Notes: generated from the letters alone by a model not told the origin. 64,000 nucleotides of DNA from Fibrisoma montanum (GCF_003583365.1 NZ_QXED01000003.1:62001-126000); one strand, 5' to 3'. Counted from the first letter of the stretch, positions 41,360-50,033 are shown. Translations and numbers: made by a program.

Positions 41360-42325
41360 TTGGTCGAAAAAGTCATCACCCTCGACAATGTTTCGCTCAT
41401 TGATTTTCTGGGCGTAGAAAACAACAACATCAAGGAAGTCGCTGCTGCTTTTCCGATGAGTAAGATCATCTCCCGCGGCAATGAAATCCGGATCAAAGGC
41501 ACCACGCCCGAGATTACCCGCATCAGCGACATCATGGATTCGCTGATTCAGCATTACCAGAAATACGGCCGGGTTACGCACGAAAACGTACAGACGTACC
41601 TGGGGCAGAGCGGTATACAAACCAGCAGTGGTACCGGCATTGCGCCTACGCTCCCCGACGACGAGGATGTGCTGGTGTATGGAACGCGGGGGATAGTCGT
41701 ACGGGCCCGGACCGACAACCAGAAACGCCTGGTCGAAGCCGCCGAAAAGCACGATCTGGTGTTTGCCATCGGACCGGCTGGTACCGGTAAAACTTACACC
41801 GCCGTGGCAATTGCCGTACGAGCGCTGAAAAATAAGGAAGTAAAAAAGATAATCATTACCCGCCCGGCCGTCGAAGCCGGTGAAAATTTAGGCTTTTTGC
41901 CGGGCGACCTGAAGGAAAAAATTGATCCGTATCTGCGCCCGATCTACGATGCGCTCGACGATATGATTCCGGCCGAAAAGCTGAAATTTTACCAGGAGAA
42001 CCGCATTATCGAAATTGCACCGCTGGCGTATATGCGGGGTCGGACGCTGAACAACGCTTTCATTCTGCTCGACGAAGCGCAGAACACGACGCCGATGCAG
42101 ATGAAGATGTTTCTGACCCGGATGGGACCTAATTCGAAAGCGATCATTACCGGCGACCGGTCGCAGATCGATTTACCCAATCGGCAGAAGTCAGGTCTGA
42201 TTGAGTCTGTTGATATTTTAAAAACGATTAAAGGCATCGCTTTTGTTGAACTGGATGGACGCGATGTGGTTCGGCACCGGCTTGTGCGTGAGATTATTAC
42301 GGCCTATGAAAAAGCAGGTCAATAA
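41360..42325 (+). CDS. phoH: PhoH-family ATPase
   Basis: P-loop ATPase of 321 residues. Walker A Gly-Pro-Ala-Gly-Thr-Gly-Lys-Thr, Arg-Pro-Ala-Val-Glu-Ala-Gly-Glu-x-Leu-Gly-Phe-Leu-Pro-Gly, Walker B Ile-Leu-Leu-Asp-Glu-Ala-Gln-Asn and Gly-Asp-Arg-Ser-Gln-Ile-Asp-Leu are the PhoH hallmarks; a KH-like region precedes (~35-75). Family members are linked to RNA metabolism and, in E. coli, to phosphate starvation. The best start is TTG at 41360 (Val-Glu-Lys-Val-Ile-Thr), since no ATG gives the N-terminal strand. Its 3' end overlaps the next gene by 20 bases. Distance from the phn island makes joint control unlikely. Confidence 0.93.
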   Translation: MVEKVITLDNVSLIDFLGVENNNIKEVAAAFPMSKIISRGNEIRIKGTTPEITRISDIMDSLIQHYQKYGRVTHENVQTYLGQSGIQTSSGTGIAPTLPDDEDVLVYGTRGIVVRARTDNQKRLVEAAEKHDLVFAIGPAGTGKTYTAVAIAVRALKNKEVKKIIITRPAVEAGENLGFLPGDLKEKIDPYLRPIYDALDDMIPAEKLKFYQENRIIEIAPLAYMRGRTLNNAFILLDEAQNTTPMQMKMFLTRMGPNSKAIITGDRSQIDLPNRQKSGLIESVDILKTIKGIAFVELDGRDVVRHRLVREIITAYEKAGQ

Positions 42326-43655
42326 CCTGAATCCCTTTTTGGCAGGAACCGGCTGGCGTTGGCTGGCCGGTTCTTTTGTGCTATTACTAGCCCAGGTTGC
42401 CGCTGGGCAGTCGACTCCTGAGCCGGTCTACAAACGCTGCGGAATTGCTGACTATGAGCAGCAGGTACTACAGCGCCGGAACCCACTTCGGCAGAAGCAG
42501 ATCGAGGAACTGAACCGCCAGGTGGAGCAGGTGCTGCAGGATCGCCAGTACCTGCGGCTGAAAGCCAACGAAACCGTTTACCGCATTCCGGTGGTGGTAC
42601 ACGTCATTCACAGCAACGCGTCCGGTACGGTCGGGGGCTCCAACAACCCGAATATCACCGACGAGCAGATTCAGTCGCAGATTCAGGTTCTGAACGAAGA
42701 TTACCGCCGGAAAGCGAATACCAACGGCTTCAATACCAATCCGGTAGGGGCCGACACGGGGATTGAGTTTTTCCTGGCTACGTCTGATCCGGCCGGGAAC
42801 CCGTCCAACGGCATCACCCGGCATTATTACCCGCAGCAGACCGCCTTTGACGTATTCAACGACGACGTGCTTCTTTCACAGATTTCGTACTGGCCCAGTG
42901 ACCGCTACCTGAACATCTGGGTGGCACCGCTGGAAAACAATTACCTGGGCTTTGCGCAGTTTCCGACTACGGCCGATACGCTCAAAGGTCTGGAACCAAG
43001 TGAAACAAACGAGTTCATCGACGGCCTCATCATCGATTACCGGAATTTTGGACGCGGTACGGGGCCCCTGCGTTCAACCTACAACCTGGGCCGGACGGCA
43101 ACGCACGAGATTGGCCACTGGCTGGGTTTACTGCACCTGAACGGCGATTCGCCCTGTGGAACTGACTACGTTGGCGACACACCACCGACGGAAGACCTGA
43201 ATCAGACTACGGTCTGTAACGAACGGTTCTCGAACTGTTCGGGCCGGCGCAGCCGCGATATGATCGAAAACTACCTGATGTACTCCCCGGACGCCTGCAT
43301 GAACGTATTTACGCAGGGCCAACGGGACCGCATGCGGGCTGTTCTGGCGCTGAGTCCCCGCCGGGCCCGGCTGATCCGGTCGGTCGAAGCGCTGCCGGAA
43401 ACCGAAACTCTGACCTTGAACGTATTTCCCAATCCCGCAACGGAGAATCCAACGGCGGAGATTCAATTTACGGGGTTTCAGTCGTTTTCGGTCGATGTGC
43501 TGGATATGGGTGGGCGGGTTGTTCGTAACCTGAATTATAACAATGCCCCCAGCACCCGCGTGGCCCTACCCGTCAACGGCCTGCCGACCGGGCTGTACGT
43601 GGTGCGGGCCAAAACCGGCGATCAGGCCGTTAGCCGACGCCTGCTGATTCAGTAA
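42306..43655 (+). CDS. M43-family (pappalysin-like) zinc metalloprotease with T9SS sorting tail
   Basis: Secreted protease of about 449 residues from Met-Lys-Lys-Gln-Val (42306), overlapping the phoH end by 20 bases. A signal peptide ends near Ala-Ala-Gly-Gln. The catalytic motif is His-Glu-Ile-Gly-His-Trp-Leu-Gly-Leu-Leu-His (third ligand the final His), with the Met-turn in Tyr-Leu-Met-Tyr-Ser-Pro-Asp, as in cytophagalysin and ulilysin relatives. Several Cys suggest disulfides. The C-terminal ~75 residues (Val-Phe-Pro-Asn-Pro-Ala-Thr ... Gly-Leu-Tyr-Val-Val-Arg) form a type A T9SS sorting domain that is removed after export. Confidence 0.93.
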   Translation: MKKQVNNLNPFLAGTGWRWLAGSFVLLLAQVAAGQSTPEPVYKRCGIADYEQQVLQRRNPLRQKQIEELNRQVEQVLQDRQYLRLKANETVYRIPVVVHVIHSNASGTVGGSNNPNITDEQIQSQIQVLNEDYRRKANTNGFNTNPVGADTGIEFFLATSDPAGNPSNGITRHYYPQQTAFDVFNDDVLLSQISYWPSDRYLNIWVAPLENNYLGFAQFPTTADTLKGLEPSETNEFIDGLIIDYRNFGRGTGPLRSTYNLGRTATHEIGHWLGLLHLNGDSPCGTDYVGDTPPTEDLNQTTVCNERFSNCSGRRSRDMIENYLMYSPDACMNVFTQGQRDRMRAVLALSPRRARLIRSVEALPETETLTLNVFPNPATENPTAEIQFTGFQSFSVDVLDMGGRVVRNLNYNNAPSTRVALPVNGLPTGLYVVRAKTGDQAVSRRLLIQ

Positions 43656-43735
43656 TTTTTCGAAATTTGCCGGGCTTCAGGCGCCAAGGCTGCCGAATGG
43701 CGGGCCCGGTATGTCTTTTTTGTAGTGTTACGTTC

Positions 43736-44203
43736 ATGATTGACGTTTTACCCATTACCAACCCCGACGATCTCGATACGGCCTTCAGTATCCGTCGGAC
43801 CGTATTTGTTGAGGAGCAGCACGTGCCTGCCGAGGAAGAATATGATGAGTTTGAAATAGGCAGTACGCACTTTCTGGCCCGTGTCGACGGGCAGCCGGCC
43901 GGAACAGCCCGCTGGCGACGTACCTCAAACGGCATTAAACTGGAGCGCTTCGCCGTGCTGCCCGAGTTTCGTCGGCGCGGGGTTGGCAAGGCGCTGGTGC
44001 AGACGGTGCTCGACAGTGTGTTTTCGCAGCTTCCCGAACCCATCGAACGGATCTACATTCACGCCCAGGTATCGGCCATGCCGCTGTATGAGGGCTTTGG
44101 CTTTGTTGCGGTTGGCCCCATGTTTGACGAGTGCGGCATCCAGCATTATAAAATGGTATTGCCCGGGGCCAATATGCCGGCTTCGTCTTCTCTGCAGGAA
44201 TAA
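43736..44203 (+). CDS. GNAT-family N-acetyltransferase
   Basis: A 155-residue acetyltransferase starting Met-Ile-Asp-Val-Leu-Pro-Ile (43736). Motif A is clear: Leu-Glu-Arg-Phe-Ala-Val-Leu-Pro-Glu-Phe-Arg-Arg-Arg-Gly-Val-Gly-Lys-Ala-Leu, which binds acetyl-CoA; Tyr-Glu-Gly-Phe-Gly-Phe follows. It resembles the ElaA/YjcF group (Val-Phe-Val-Glu-Glu-Gln near the start). The acceptor is unknown. Its TAA stop shares a base with the comEC start (TAATG), so the two are coupled. Confidence 0.9.
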   Translation: MIDVLPITNPDDLDTAFSIRRTVFVEEQHVPAEEEYDEFEIGSTHFLARVDGQPAGTARWRRTSNGIKLERFAVLPEFRRRGVGKALVQTVLDSVFSQLPEPIERIYIHAQVSAMPLYEGFGFVAVGPMFDECGIQHYKMVLPGANMPASSSLQE

Positions 44204-46353
44204 TGAAAGGCCATCCGTTTGTCCGCTACGCAACGGGCCTGATTGGGGGGATTCTCCTGTACGTGTATGGACCTCATTGGTCAGGTATCCCGCTGCTACT
44301 GGCCGGGGTGGGCGGGACAGCGTATCTGGTTGGTTTTTGGCGAAACCGGCAACGTACCGTTAAACCCCTTCAGACAGCACAGGGGATGGGTGCCTGGTTG
44401 CTGCTACTCAGCCTGGGGTGGTGTATTACCTACCAGCGAACAGCCGCCAACCGTCCGGACAACATCAGTCACGTAGCCGATACGTTGCGGGCCTATGAAG
44501 GGGTGGTTGTTGCGCAGCCCGAAGAACGAGCCAAAACGTACCGGGTAGAACTCGCGCTTCGGCGGGGGGCCTGGGCCGGATCCTGGCATCCGCTCAGCGG
44601 TCGGGTTATTGTGTACCTGGATAAACTGAACGAGTCTAGTACAGATTCAGCCGGTCCGGGTGCGTCAACCGTCAGCAGACCACGATACGGCGAAGTCTGG
44701 CTGGTAAACGGCGCCCCCCGGCCTATCGACCCGCCCCTGAATCCCGGTGAGTTCAACTACAAGCGGTACCTGAGTTACCGGAATATCTACCACCAGCAGT
44801 ACCTCCGGCCGTATCAGCGACAGATACTTGCCCTGGCCCCGTCAAGCCGGCTGACGGCCTGGGCGTCGGCGGTCAACAACTGGGCTGATAGTGTGTTTAC
44901 CCATCAGATCGGGGCGGGTGCCCGGGCTGAATACGGCATCGTGAACGCCATGATTCTGGGCGTGCGCGACGATCTCGACATGGATCTCTACCGGGCGTAT
45001 GCTTCGGCCGGGGCCGTGCATATCCTTTCGGTTTCAGGCATGCACGTCGGAATACTGTTCGCCGTCCTGACGTTCCTGCTTAGCTTCCTGCTTAAACGCC
45101 CGAAGGGTAAAGTGCTGATGGCGGTGCTGCAGCTGCTCATTCTGTGGTTTTACGCCCTCGTTACGGGTCTGTCGCCCCCGGTGCTTCGTTCTGCCGGGAT
45201 GTTTACGGTGCTGATTATTGCCGGTGCCAGCGGCCGGTCACAGCTCCTGGCCAACACACTCGGCGCTTCGGCTTTCTTTATCCTGTGTTACGACCCTTAC
45301 GCCCTGTTTTCGGCCGGATTTCAGCTGTCGTATCTGGCGGTGGCCGGCATCGGTGCGTGGCAGACGTCGCTCTACCAGTCACTGACGACCAGGGGCTGGC
45401 TGCTGGACAAACTATGGCAGATTACGGCTGTAGCGCTGGTGGCGCAGCTCATTACGTTCCCACTGGGCGTGTACTACTTTCACCAGTTTCCGACGTACTT
45501 TCTGCTTGCTAATCCGGTCGTGATGCTGCTGTCGTTTCTACTACTGCCCTTGGCGATGGTTATCCTGGCCGTAAGCTGGATACCGTTCGTCAATACGCTG
45601 GTCGGCTGGGTTTTGTGGGCCGTTGCCTGGCTGCTGAACCGGGCCGTCGAAGGGGTAGGGCAGCTGCCGGGGGCTATCTGGGAAGGACTCTGGCTGTCGG
45701 AAGAAACGATGGTATTCGTCTACGCCGTGATTCTGTGCGGGGCCGCGCTGCTGCTTACCCGACGGCGTACGTATCTCTGGGCTACCTGGGCGTCGGCGGG
45801 TTGCCTGGCGGGGCTGCTCCTGTGGGATAGCTACGGTCAACAGCACCAACGGCGTCTGGCGGTGCATTTTCTGCCCCACCGAACGGCCGTGAGCCTGACC
45901 GAAGGGCATGGCAGCACGCTCCTTACCGATGCCGATATGGCCGGCGATCCGCGCTCCTACGAGTTTTACCTGAAGAATACGTTTGGGCAGTGGGGCGTTA
46001 CGAACCTGACCCTGGCCAGCACCAGATCCGATGCAAGCCCGGCCGTTCGGGCGTATCGTCAGACGCCCGACTATGCCCTGTGGGTCTGGCACGGGAAGAC
46101 GATCCTGCTGGTTAACCGGCTTTCAGGCCGGCATCAATGGCGACTGCCGGCCGTGATCGACTATCTGATTATCCGGCGCAACGCCCTCCGCGACTGGAAC
46201 GAGCTGACCGGGCGCGTTGTGGCCCGGACTATTATTTTCGACGATTCGAACAAAACACCGCTGACCGATAAACTGCTGGCCGATGCCCACCGACTGGGTA
46301 TCGCCTGTTATTCCGTCCGGCAGATGGGCGCCTACGTACAGGAACTACGCTGA
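44203..46353 (+). CDS. comEC: ComEC/Rec2-family DNA-uptake membrane protein
   Basis: Polytopic membrane protein of 716 residues. N-terminal membrane helices and a DUF4131-like soluble part (~90-220) precede the ComEC core, recognised by Val-His-Ile-Leu-Ser-Val-Ser-Gly-Met-His-Val-Gly and Ser-Ala-Gly-Phe-Gln-Leu-Ser-Tyr-Leu-Ala-Val. About ten hydrophobic helices follow. The last ~190 residues lack the metallo-beta-lactamase His-x-His-x-Asp-His motif found in full-length ComEC of many bacteria, so any nuclease function is absent or elsewhere. It probably passes single-stranded DNA through the inner membrane. Confidence 0.9.
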   Translation: MKGHPFVRYATGLIGGILLYVYGPHWSGIPLLLAGVGGTAYLVGFWRNRQRTVKPLQTAQGMGAWLLLLSLGWCITYQRTAANRPDNISHVADTLRAYEGVVVAQPEERAKTYRVELALRRGAWAGSWHPLSGRVIVYLDKLNESSTDSAGPGASTVSRPRYGEVWLVNGAPRPIDPPLNPGEFNYKRYLSYRNIYHQQYLRPYQRQILALAPSSRLTAWASAVNNWADSVFTHQIGAGARAEYGIVNAMILGVRDDLDMDLYRAYASAGAVHILSVSGMHVGILFAVLTFLLSFLLKRPKGKVLMAVLQLLILWFYALVTGLSPPVLRSAGMFTVLIIAGASGRSQLLANTLGASAFFILCYDPYALFSAGFQLSYLAVAGIGAWQTSLYQSLTTRGWLLDKLWQITAVALVAQLITFPLGVYYFHQFPTYFLLANPVVMLLSFLLLPLAMVILAVSWIPFVNTLVGWVLWAVAWLLNRAVEGVGQLPGAIWEGLWLSEETMVFVYAVILCGAALLLTRRRTYLWATWASAGCLAGLLLWDSYGQQHQRRLAVHFLPHRTAVSLTEGHGSTLLTDADMAGDPRSYEFYLKNTFGQWGVTNLTLASTRSDASPAVRAYRQTPDYALWVWHGKTILLVNRLSGRHQWRLPAVIDYLIIRRNALRDWNELTGRVVARTIIFDDSNKTPLTDKLLADAHRLGIACYSVRQMGAYVQELR

Positions 46354-46365
46354 AGAAACGGCCGG

Positions 46366-46566
46366 TCAATCGGGCCATTTCTCCAGACCAGACGCAATCC
46401 GCAGGGCGCGTTGTACGTCTTCCCAGTAAAAGCCGCTTTCGTAGCCGGTCGACAATCGGTCGCAGGTGTCCAGAAAATCGTTGGCAGCATCGAACCGGAT
46501 GCTGGCCTGTTGTTCCGGCGTAAGCTCGTCGGGGCCGGAGTCAGGGTGGTTTGCTGGCGTTTCCAT
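46366..46566 (-). CDS. Small hypothetical protein (66 residues)
   Basis: Acidic, soluble-looking protein with Leu-Thr-Pro-Glu-Gln-Gln-Ala near the start and Tyr-Glu-Ser-Gly-Phe-Tyr-Trp-Glu-Asp-Val in the second half. It lies convergent with comEC (12 bases apart) and divergent from the TetR gene. Composition is protein-like, but no family is recognised. An overlapping longer minus-strand frame (46332-46649) looks less natural. Confidence 0.55.
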   Translation of the reverse strand: METPANHPDSGPDELTPEQQASIRFDAANDFLDTCDRLSTGYESGFYWEDVQRALRIASGLEKWPD

Positions 46567-46684
46567 GTTACCAAAGATAAAACATTCGCCGATGTGGGCG
46601 GCCGTAGCATTGGGTTAATTTTCCGACAAGTGATTGCGGGCGGATCCATAAACTTTTCCTCTGCACATACCGTTTCCCTACTAT

Positions 46685-47365
46685 ATGGAAACGCTCGAAA
46701 AAATCCGTAAGGCGTACACAGAATACGTTCTTGAAAACGGTAAGCAACCCACCTCCGTTTTCCAGTTTGCCAAGAAACTAAAAATCGCCGAGGCTGACTT
46801 CTACACGTACTATGCCTCTTTCGATGCGATTGAAGCCGATGTCTGGCTGGCTTTCTTTCAGGATGCCAAAGCGACCGTAGAGGCCGATGAAACGTACCAG
46901 ACGTACTCTGTCCGCGAAAAAGTTCTGGCTTTTTACTATACCTGGATTGAACTGCTGAAAGCCCAGCGCAGCTTTGTGGTGTATAGCTACGGCCGTTTGC
47001 GCGACGAAGGCGCGATGGCCCGGCCTACGTCACGGGCGGGTCTGCAGGCTCGTCGGGCCGGTGGCCGGAGCCAGGTACTTCAACCGTTCAAAGACGCGTT
47101 TCTCGACTTTGCCCGCGATCTGTTGGCCGAAGGGCGCGAAAGCAAGGAGGTGGAACCCCGGCCGTTCGTTACGGATCGCTACCCGAATGCCCTGTGGATG
47201 CAAACACTCTACATCCTCGACTTCTGGGTCCGCGACGTCAGCAAGAACTTTGAAAAAACGGACACCGCCATTGAAAAAGCGGTCAATACGGCCTTCGACC
47301 TGATTGGGCGCTCCCCACTCGATACCCTGTTTGATTTCGCCAAGTTTATCTACCAGAATCGATGA
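46685..47365 (+). CDS. TetR-family transcriptional regulator
   Basis: Protein of 226 residues. Residues 3-48 form a TetR-like DNA-binding helix-turn-helix (Ser-Val-Phe-Gln-Phe-Ala-Lys-Lys-Leu-Lys-Ile and Tyr-Thr-Tyr-Tyr-Ala-Ser-Phe at the recognition helix). The C-terminal ligand domain is helical and not assignable. It is followed by a repetitive hairpin and then the ABC1 kinase gene in the same direction; TetR/ABC1 pairs recur in this phylum, so it may regulate that gene or lipid-related targets, by inference. Confidence 0.8.
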   Translation: METLEKIRKAYTEYVLENGKQPTSVFQFAKKLKIAEADFYTYYASFDAIEADVWLAFFQDAKATVEADETYQTYSVREKVLAFYYTWIELLKAQRSFVVYSYGRLRDEGAMARPTSRAGLQARRAGGRSQVLQPFKDAFLDFARDLLAEGRESKEVEPRPFVTDRYPNALWMQTLYILDFWVRDVSKNFEKTDTAIEKAVNTAFDLIGRSPLDTLFDFAKFIYQNR

Positions 47366-47438
47366 GTGAATTGGTGAATTAGTGAATGAGCGTATACCAG
47401 ACATTCACTAACTCACTAATTCGCTCATTCACTAATTG
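47366..47438. repeat. Repetitive imperfect inverted repeat between TetR and ABC1 genes
   Basis: The left arm is built of GAATTAGTGAATGAG-like units and the right arm of CATTCACTAACTCAC / CTCATTCACTAATT units, their complements. It fills nearly the whole 78-base gap. Much more AT-rich than its surroundings, it looks like a dispersed intergenic element. Confidence 0.65.
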
Positions 47439-47443
47439 AACGA

Positions 47444-48775
47444 ATGAAAACCCAAAATTCCGTTCCAACGACCAAAGTTGCCCGGGCCAGTCAGTTTGTG
47501 AAGGCCGGTGTGAAGGTAGGGGGTAATTATATCAAGCATTACAGTCGTAAGCTAGTCAATCCGGAGCTGTCGAAAGACGAACTGCATAAGGATAACGCGG
47601 CCGATATCTACGACGCGCTGAGCGAACTGAAAGGGTCGGCTCTGAAAATGGCGCAGATGCTGAGCATGGACCGGGGCCTGCTGCCGGTTGCCTACACCGA
47701 TAAGTTCACCATGGCCCAGTATTCGGCACCGCCCTTGTCGGGGCCGCTGGTAGTCAAAACGTTCCGGACATACTTCGGTAAGTCGCCGAATGATCTGTTC
47801 GACAAGTTTGATATCAACTCGGTAAACGCGGCCAGCATCGGACAGGTACACCAAGCCTGGAAAGACGGGAAAAAACTGGCCGTCAAGGTGCAGTACCCCG
47901 GCGTGGCCGACTCGGTAAGCTCGGATCTTCGCATTGCCAAACCACTGGCCGTCCGGCTGCTCAACCTCGATGAGCGGCAGATCGACCGGTTCATGGGCGA
48001 AGTGGAAAGCAAGCTGCTTGAAGAAACCGACTATGAACTCGAACTTCGGCGCAGCATCGACATCTCGCAGGCCTGTGCGCACATCGAGGGGCTGGTTTTT
48101 CCTAAATACTATCCCGAGTACTCAAGCAAGCGCATTCTGACTATGGACTGGCTGGAAGGCCAGCACCTGAAGGAGTTTCTGGCCACGAACCCCTCCCAGG
48201 CCGTACGCGACCAGATCGGGCAGCTGCTGTGGGATTTTTACGACCACCAGATTCACACCCTCCGGCAGGTACACGCCGATCCGCACCCCGGCAACTTCCT
48301 GATGCGGGCCGATGGAACGATGGGCGTCATCGACTTCGGCTGCGTGAAAGTCATCCCGGATTTTTATTACGAGAATTATTTCCGGCTGATCAACCCGGAT
48401 ACGATCCAGGACGTAGCGCTGACCCGGCAGATTTTTACCAATCTGGAGTTTCTGGTGCCGCAGGATTCTGAGAAAGACCGTACGTTTTTCTCCGACCTGT
48501 TCGTGCAGATGATCGAGATGCTGGGAGCCCCCTTCGCCGTCGATGAGTTTGATTTTGGCGACGACGACTATTTTACCCGGGTCTATGCTTTCGCCGACGA
48601 ACTCTCGCGGCTGGAAGAACTTCGTTCGTCAAAAGTGGTACGTGGATCGCAGGACGGCCTGTACGTAAACCGCACGTATTACGGCCTCTACGCCATGCTG
48701 AACGAACTGAAAGCCCGGGTCCGGACTACCAAGCCCGACTGGCTCCGGTCGCAGAAAGCGACGCAGGTGGCCTGA
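47444..48775 (+). CDS. ABC1/AarF/UbiB-family atypical kinase
   Basis: Protein-kinase-like fold of 443 residues. Signature pieces are Ser-Ala-Leu-Lys-Met-Ala-Gln-Met-Leu-Ser (the KxGQ motif, with Ala instead of Gly), Ala-Ser-Ile-Gly-Gln-Val-His, Leu-Ala-Val-Lys-Val-Gln-Tyr-Pro-Gly, Glu-Glu-Thr-Asp-Tyr-Glu-Leu-Glu, Ala-Asp-Pro-His-Pro-Gly-Asn-Phe and Val-Ile-Asp-Phe-Gly-Cys for metal binding. UbiB relatives support quinone or lipid metabolism at membranes; no C-terminal membrane helix is evident here. The Ala in KxGQ is worth noting, as that motif controls nucleotide handling. Confidence 0.92.
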   Translation: MKTQNSVPTTKVARASQFVKAGVKVGGNYIKHYSRKLVNPELSKDELHKDNAADIYDALSELKGSALKMAQMLSMDRGLLPVAYTDKFTMAQYSAPPLSGPLVVKTFRTYFGKSPNDLFDKFDINSVNAASIGQVHQAWKDGKKLAVKVQYPGVADSVSSDLRIAKPLAVRLLNLDERQIDRFMGEVESKLLEETDYELELRRSIDISQACAHIEGLVFPKYYPEYSSKRILTMDWLEGQHLKEFLATNPSQAVRDQIGQLLWDFYDHQIHTLRQVHADPHPGNFLMRADGTMGVIDFGCVKVIPDFYYENYFRLINPDTIQDVALTRQIFTNLEFLVPQDSEKDRTFFSDLFVQMIEMLGAPFAVDEFDFGDDDYFTRVYAFADELSRLEELRSSKVVRGSQDGLYVNRTYYGLYAMLNELKARVRTTKPDWLRSQKATQVA

Positions 48776-48789
48776 GTGACTAAACTAAA

Positions 48790-48862
48790 TCGCCATAGAT
48801 TACACGGATTTCACAGATGACTAGTCGTTTTATATCTGTGTAAGCCGTGTAATCTGTGGCGA
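48790..48862. repeat. 29-bp inverted repeat upstream of the dCMP deaminase gene
   Basis: Arms at 48790-48818 and 48834-48862 match as reverse complements at 26 of 29 bases, with a 15-base loop. Each arm holds two related units (ATCTGTG and AATCTGTGGCGA types). It lies 20 bases before the chosen dCMP deaminase start and could be a dispersed repeat or a leader hairpin. Confidence 0.7.
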
Positions 48863-48882
48863 TCGTGTTTTATATTTACAGG

Positions 48883-49434
48883 ATGCTACTCACGTCCGAC
48901 GACACCATAGCCACCATTCAGTCCGGATCTGTCAGACCCCGGTTTGACGATATTTTCATGGAACTGGCCGTCAACCTGGCCAAACGCTCGCATTGCATCA
49001 AAGCACAGGTCGGGGCTGTGCTGACCAAAGATACCCGTATCATCTCCATCGGCTACAACGGGCCGCCGGCTGGCACGCATAACTGCGACGACGAGTTTCC
49101 GGGGGTTGGCTGTCCCCGCGACTCCAAAGGTTCGTGTTCGCTGGCCCTGCATGCGGAAGAGAATGCTATCCTGTACGCAGCCAAAAATGGGTCGGAGGTA
49201 GCCGGAGCTACCATCTACGTTACGCTGTCGCCCTGCATTGCCTGCGCCCGGATTATTTACAGCATGAAAATCGCCCGGGTCATCTATTTGCACTCCTACG
49301 CCGAGTACAAAGGCATCGCATCCGACGAAGGTGTTGACTTCCTGCGAAAATTTGGCGTGGCTGTTGAACGTTATAGTCCTGGCGAGGGTGTAACGCTTGT
49401 ATCAGAACCACCCCTCACCAAACGAACCGCATGA
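48883..49434 (+). CDS. Deoxycytidylate deaminase family protein
   Basis: Zinc-dependent deaminase of about 183 residues that turns dCMP into dUMP for thymidylate synthesis. Zinc and catalytic residues are visible: His-Ala-Glu in Leu-His-Ala-Glu-Glu-Asn-Ala, and Ser-Pro-Cys-Ile-Ala-Cys-Ala. The Gly-Tyr-Asn-Gly-Pro-Pro-Ala-Gly loop and further Cys/His upstream match the dCMP deaminase group (ComEB-like). ATG at 48883 is chosen because a GTG at 48856 would lie inside the upstream repeat. Its stop overlaps the acpH start by 4 bases (ATGA). Confidence 0.9.
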   Translation: MLLTSDDTIATIQSGSVRPRFDDIFMELAVNLAKRSHCIKAQVGAVLTKDTRIISIGYNGPPAGTHNCDDEFPGVGCPRDSKGSCSLALHAEENAILYAAKNGSEVAGATIYVTLSPCIACARIIYSMKIARVIYLHSYAEYKGIASDEGVDFLRKFGVAVERYSPGEGVTLVSEPPLTKRTA

Positions 49435-50033
49435 ATATTCTGGCGCACGGCTATCTATCGAATCGAAACGAAGAGCTAATCGTCGGGAACTTCATTGCTG
49501 ATTTTGTTAAAGGCGATCCGGCCCACCCGCGCCATGGGTTGCTGCCGGGCGAAATCGCCGGGATTCGGCTGCACCGGGCCATCGATACGTTTACGGATTC
49601 TCACCCGGCCGTGGCCGACGTTCGCGAGCTGCTGTACCCGCGCTGTCATAAATACGCCGGAGTGGCCGTCGACGTATTCTTTGACCACTTTCTGGCCGTC
49701 CGCTTCGCCGAACTGACTGGTGAGCCACTACATCTGTTCGTTCCATACTTCTACCACGTACTGACCCGGCATACCCGGCGATTTCCGGCTTCGGCGGCCC
49801 GCATGCTGGAGGCCATGATTCGCTACGACTGGCTGACTCATTACCAGACTGCCAGGGGCATAGACCGTACGCTCAACGGATTGTCGCGCCGGACCGCCTT
49901 CCCATCCGGCCTGGATACGGTCATTATCGATTTTGAACGGCATTATACCACCATTGGCCGGGCTTTTGATGAGTTCTGGCCGCAGCTGGTTAGCCACTGT
50001 CGCCAGACGCTCATGGAAATCAGTTTGCAGTAG
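49431..50033 (+). CDS. acpH: Acyl carrier protein phosphodiesterase
   Basis: A 200-residue HD-like protein of the AcpH/DUF479 family, which removes the phosphopantetheine arm from holo-ACP. Matching features are the start Met-Asn-Ile-Leu-Ala-His-Gly-Tyr-Leu-Ser, Gly-Asn-Phe-Ile-Ala-Asp-Phe-Val-Lys-Gly, Leu-His-Arg-Ala-Ile-Asp-Thr-Phe-Thr-Asp and Asp-Val-Phe-Phe-Asp-His-Phe-Leu-Ala. Length is close to the E. coli enzyme. It overlaps the dCMP deaminase by 4 bases, so the two are translated together. Confidence 0.9.
   Translation: MNILAHGYLSNRNEELIVGNFIADFVKGDPAHPRHGLLPGEIAGIRLHRAIDTFTDSHPAVADVRELLYPRCHKYAGVAVDVFFDHFLAVRFAELTGEPLHLFVPYFYHVLTRHTRRFPASAARMLEAMIRYDWLTHYQTARGIDRTLNGLSRRTAFPSGLDTVIIDFERHYTTIGRAFDEFWPQLVSHCRQTLMEISLQ

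Noticed and set aside
41360-42325. PhoH as part of the phosphorus island
   Set aside because: It is over 10 kb away behind housekeeping genes and has its own ordinary promoter; the name alone does not justify the link.
46332-46649. A 105-residue minus-strand frame overlapping the 66-residue gene
   Set aside because: It overlaps the comEC end and the TetR leader region and is less protein-like than the shorter frame.
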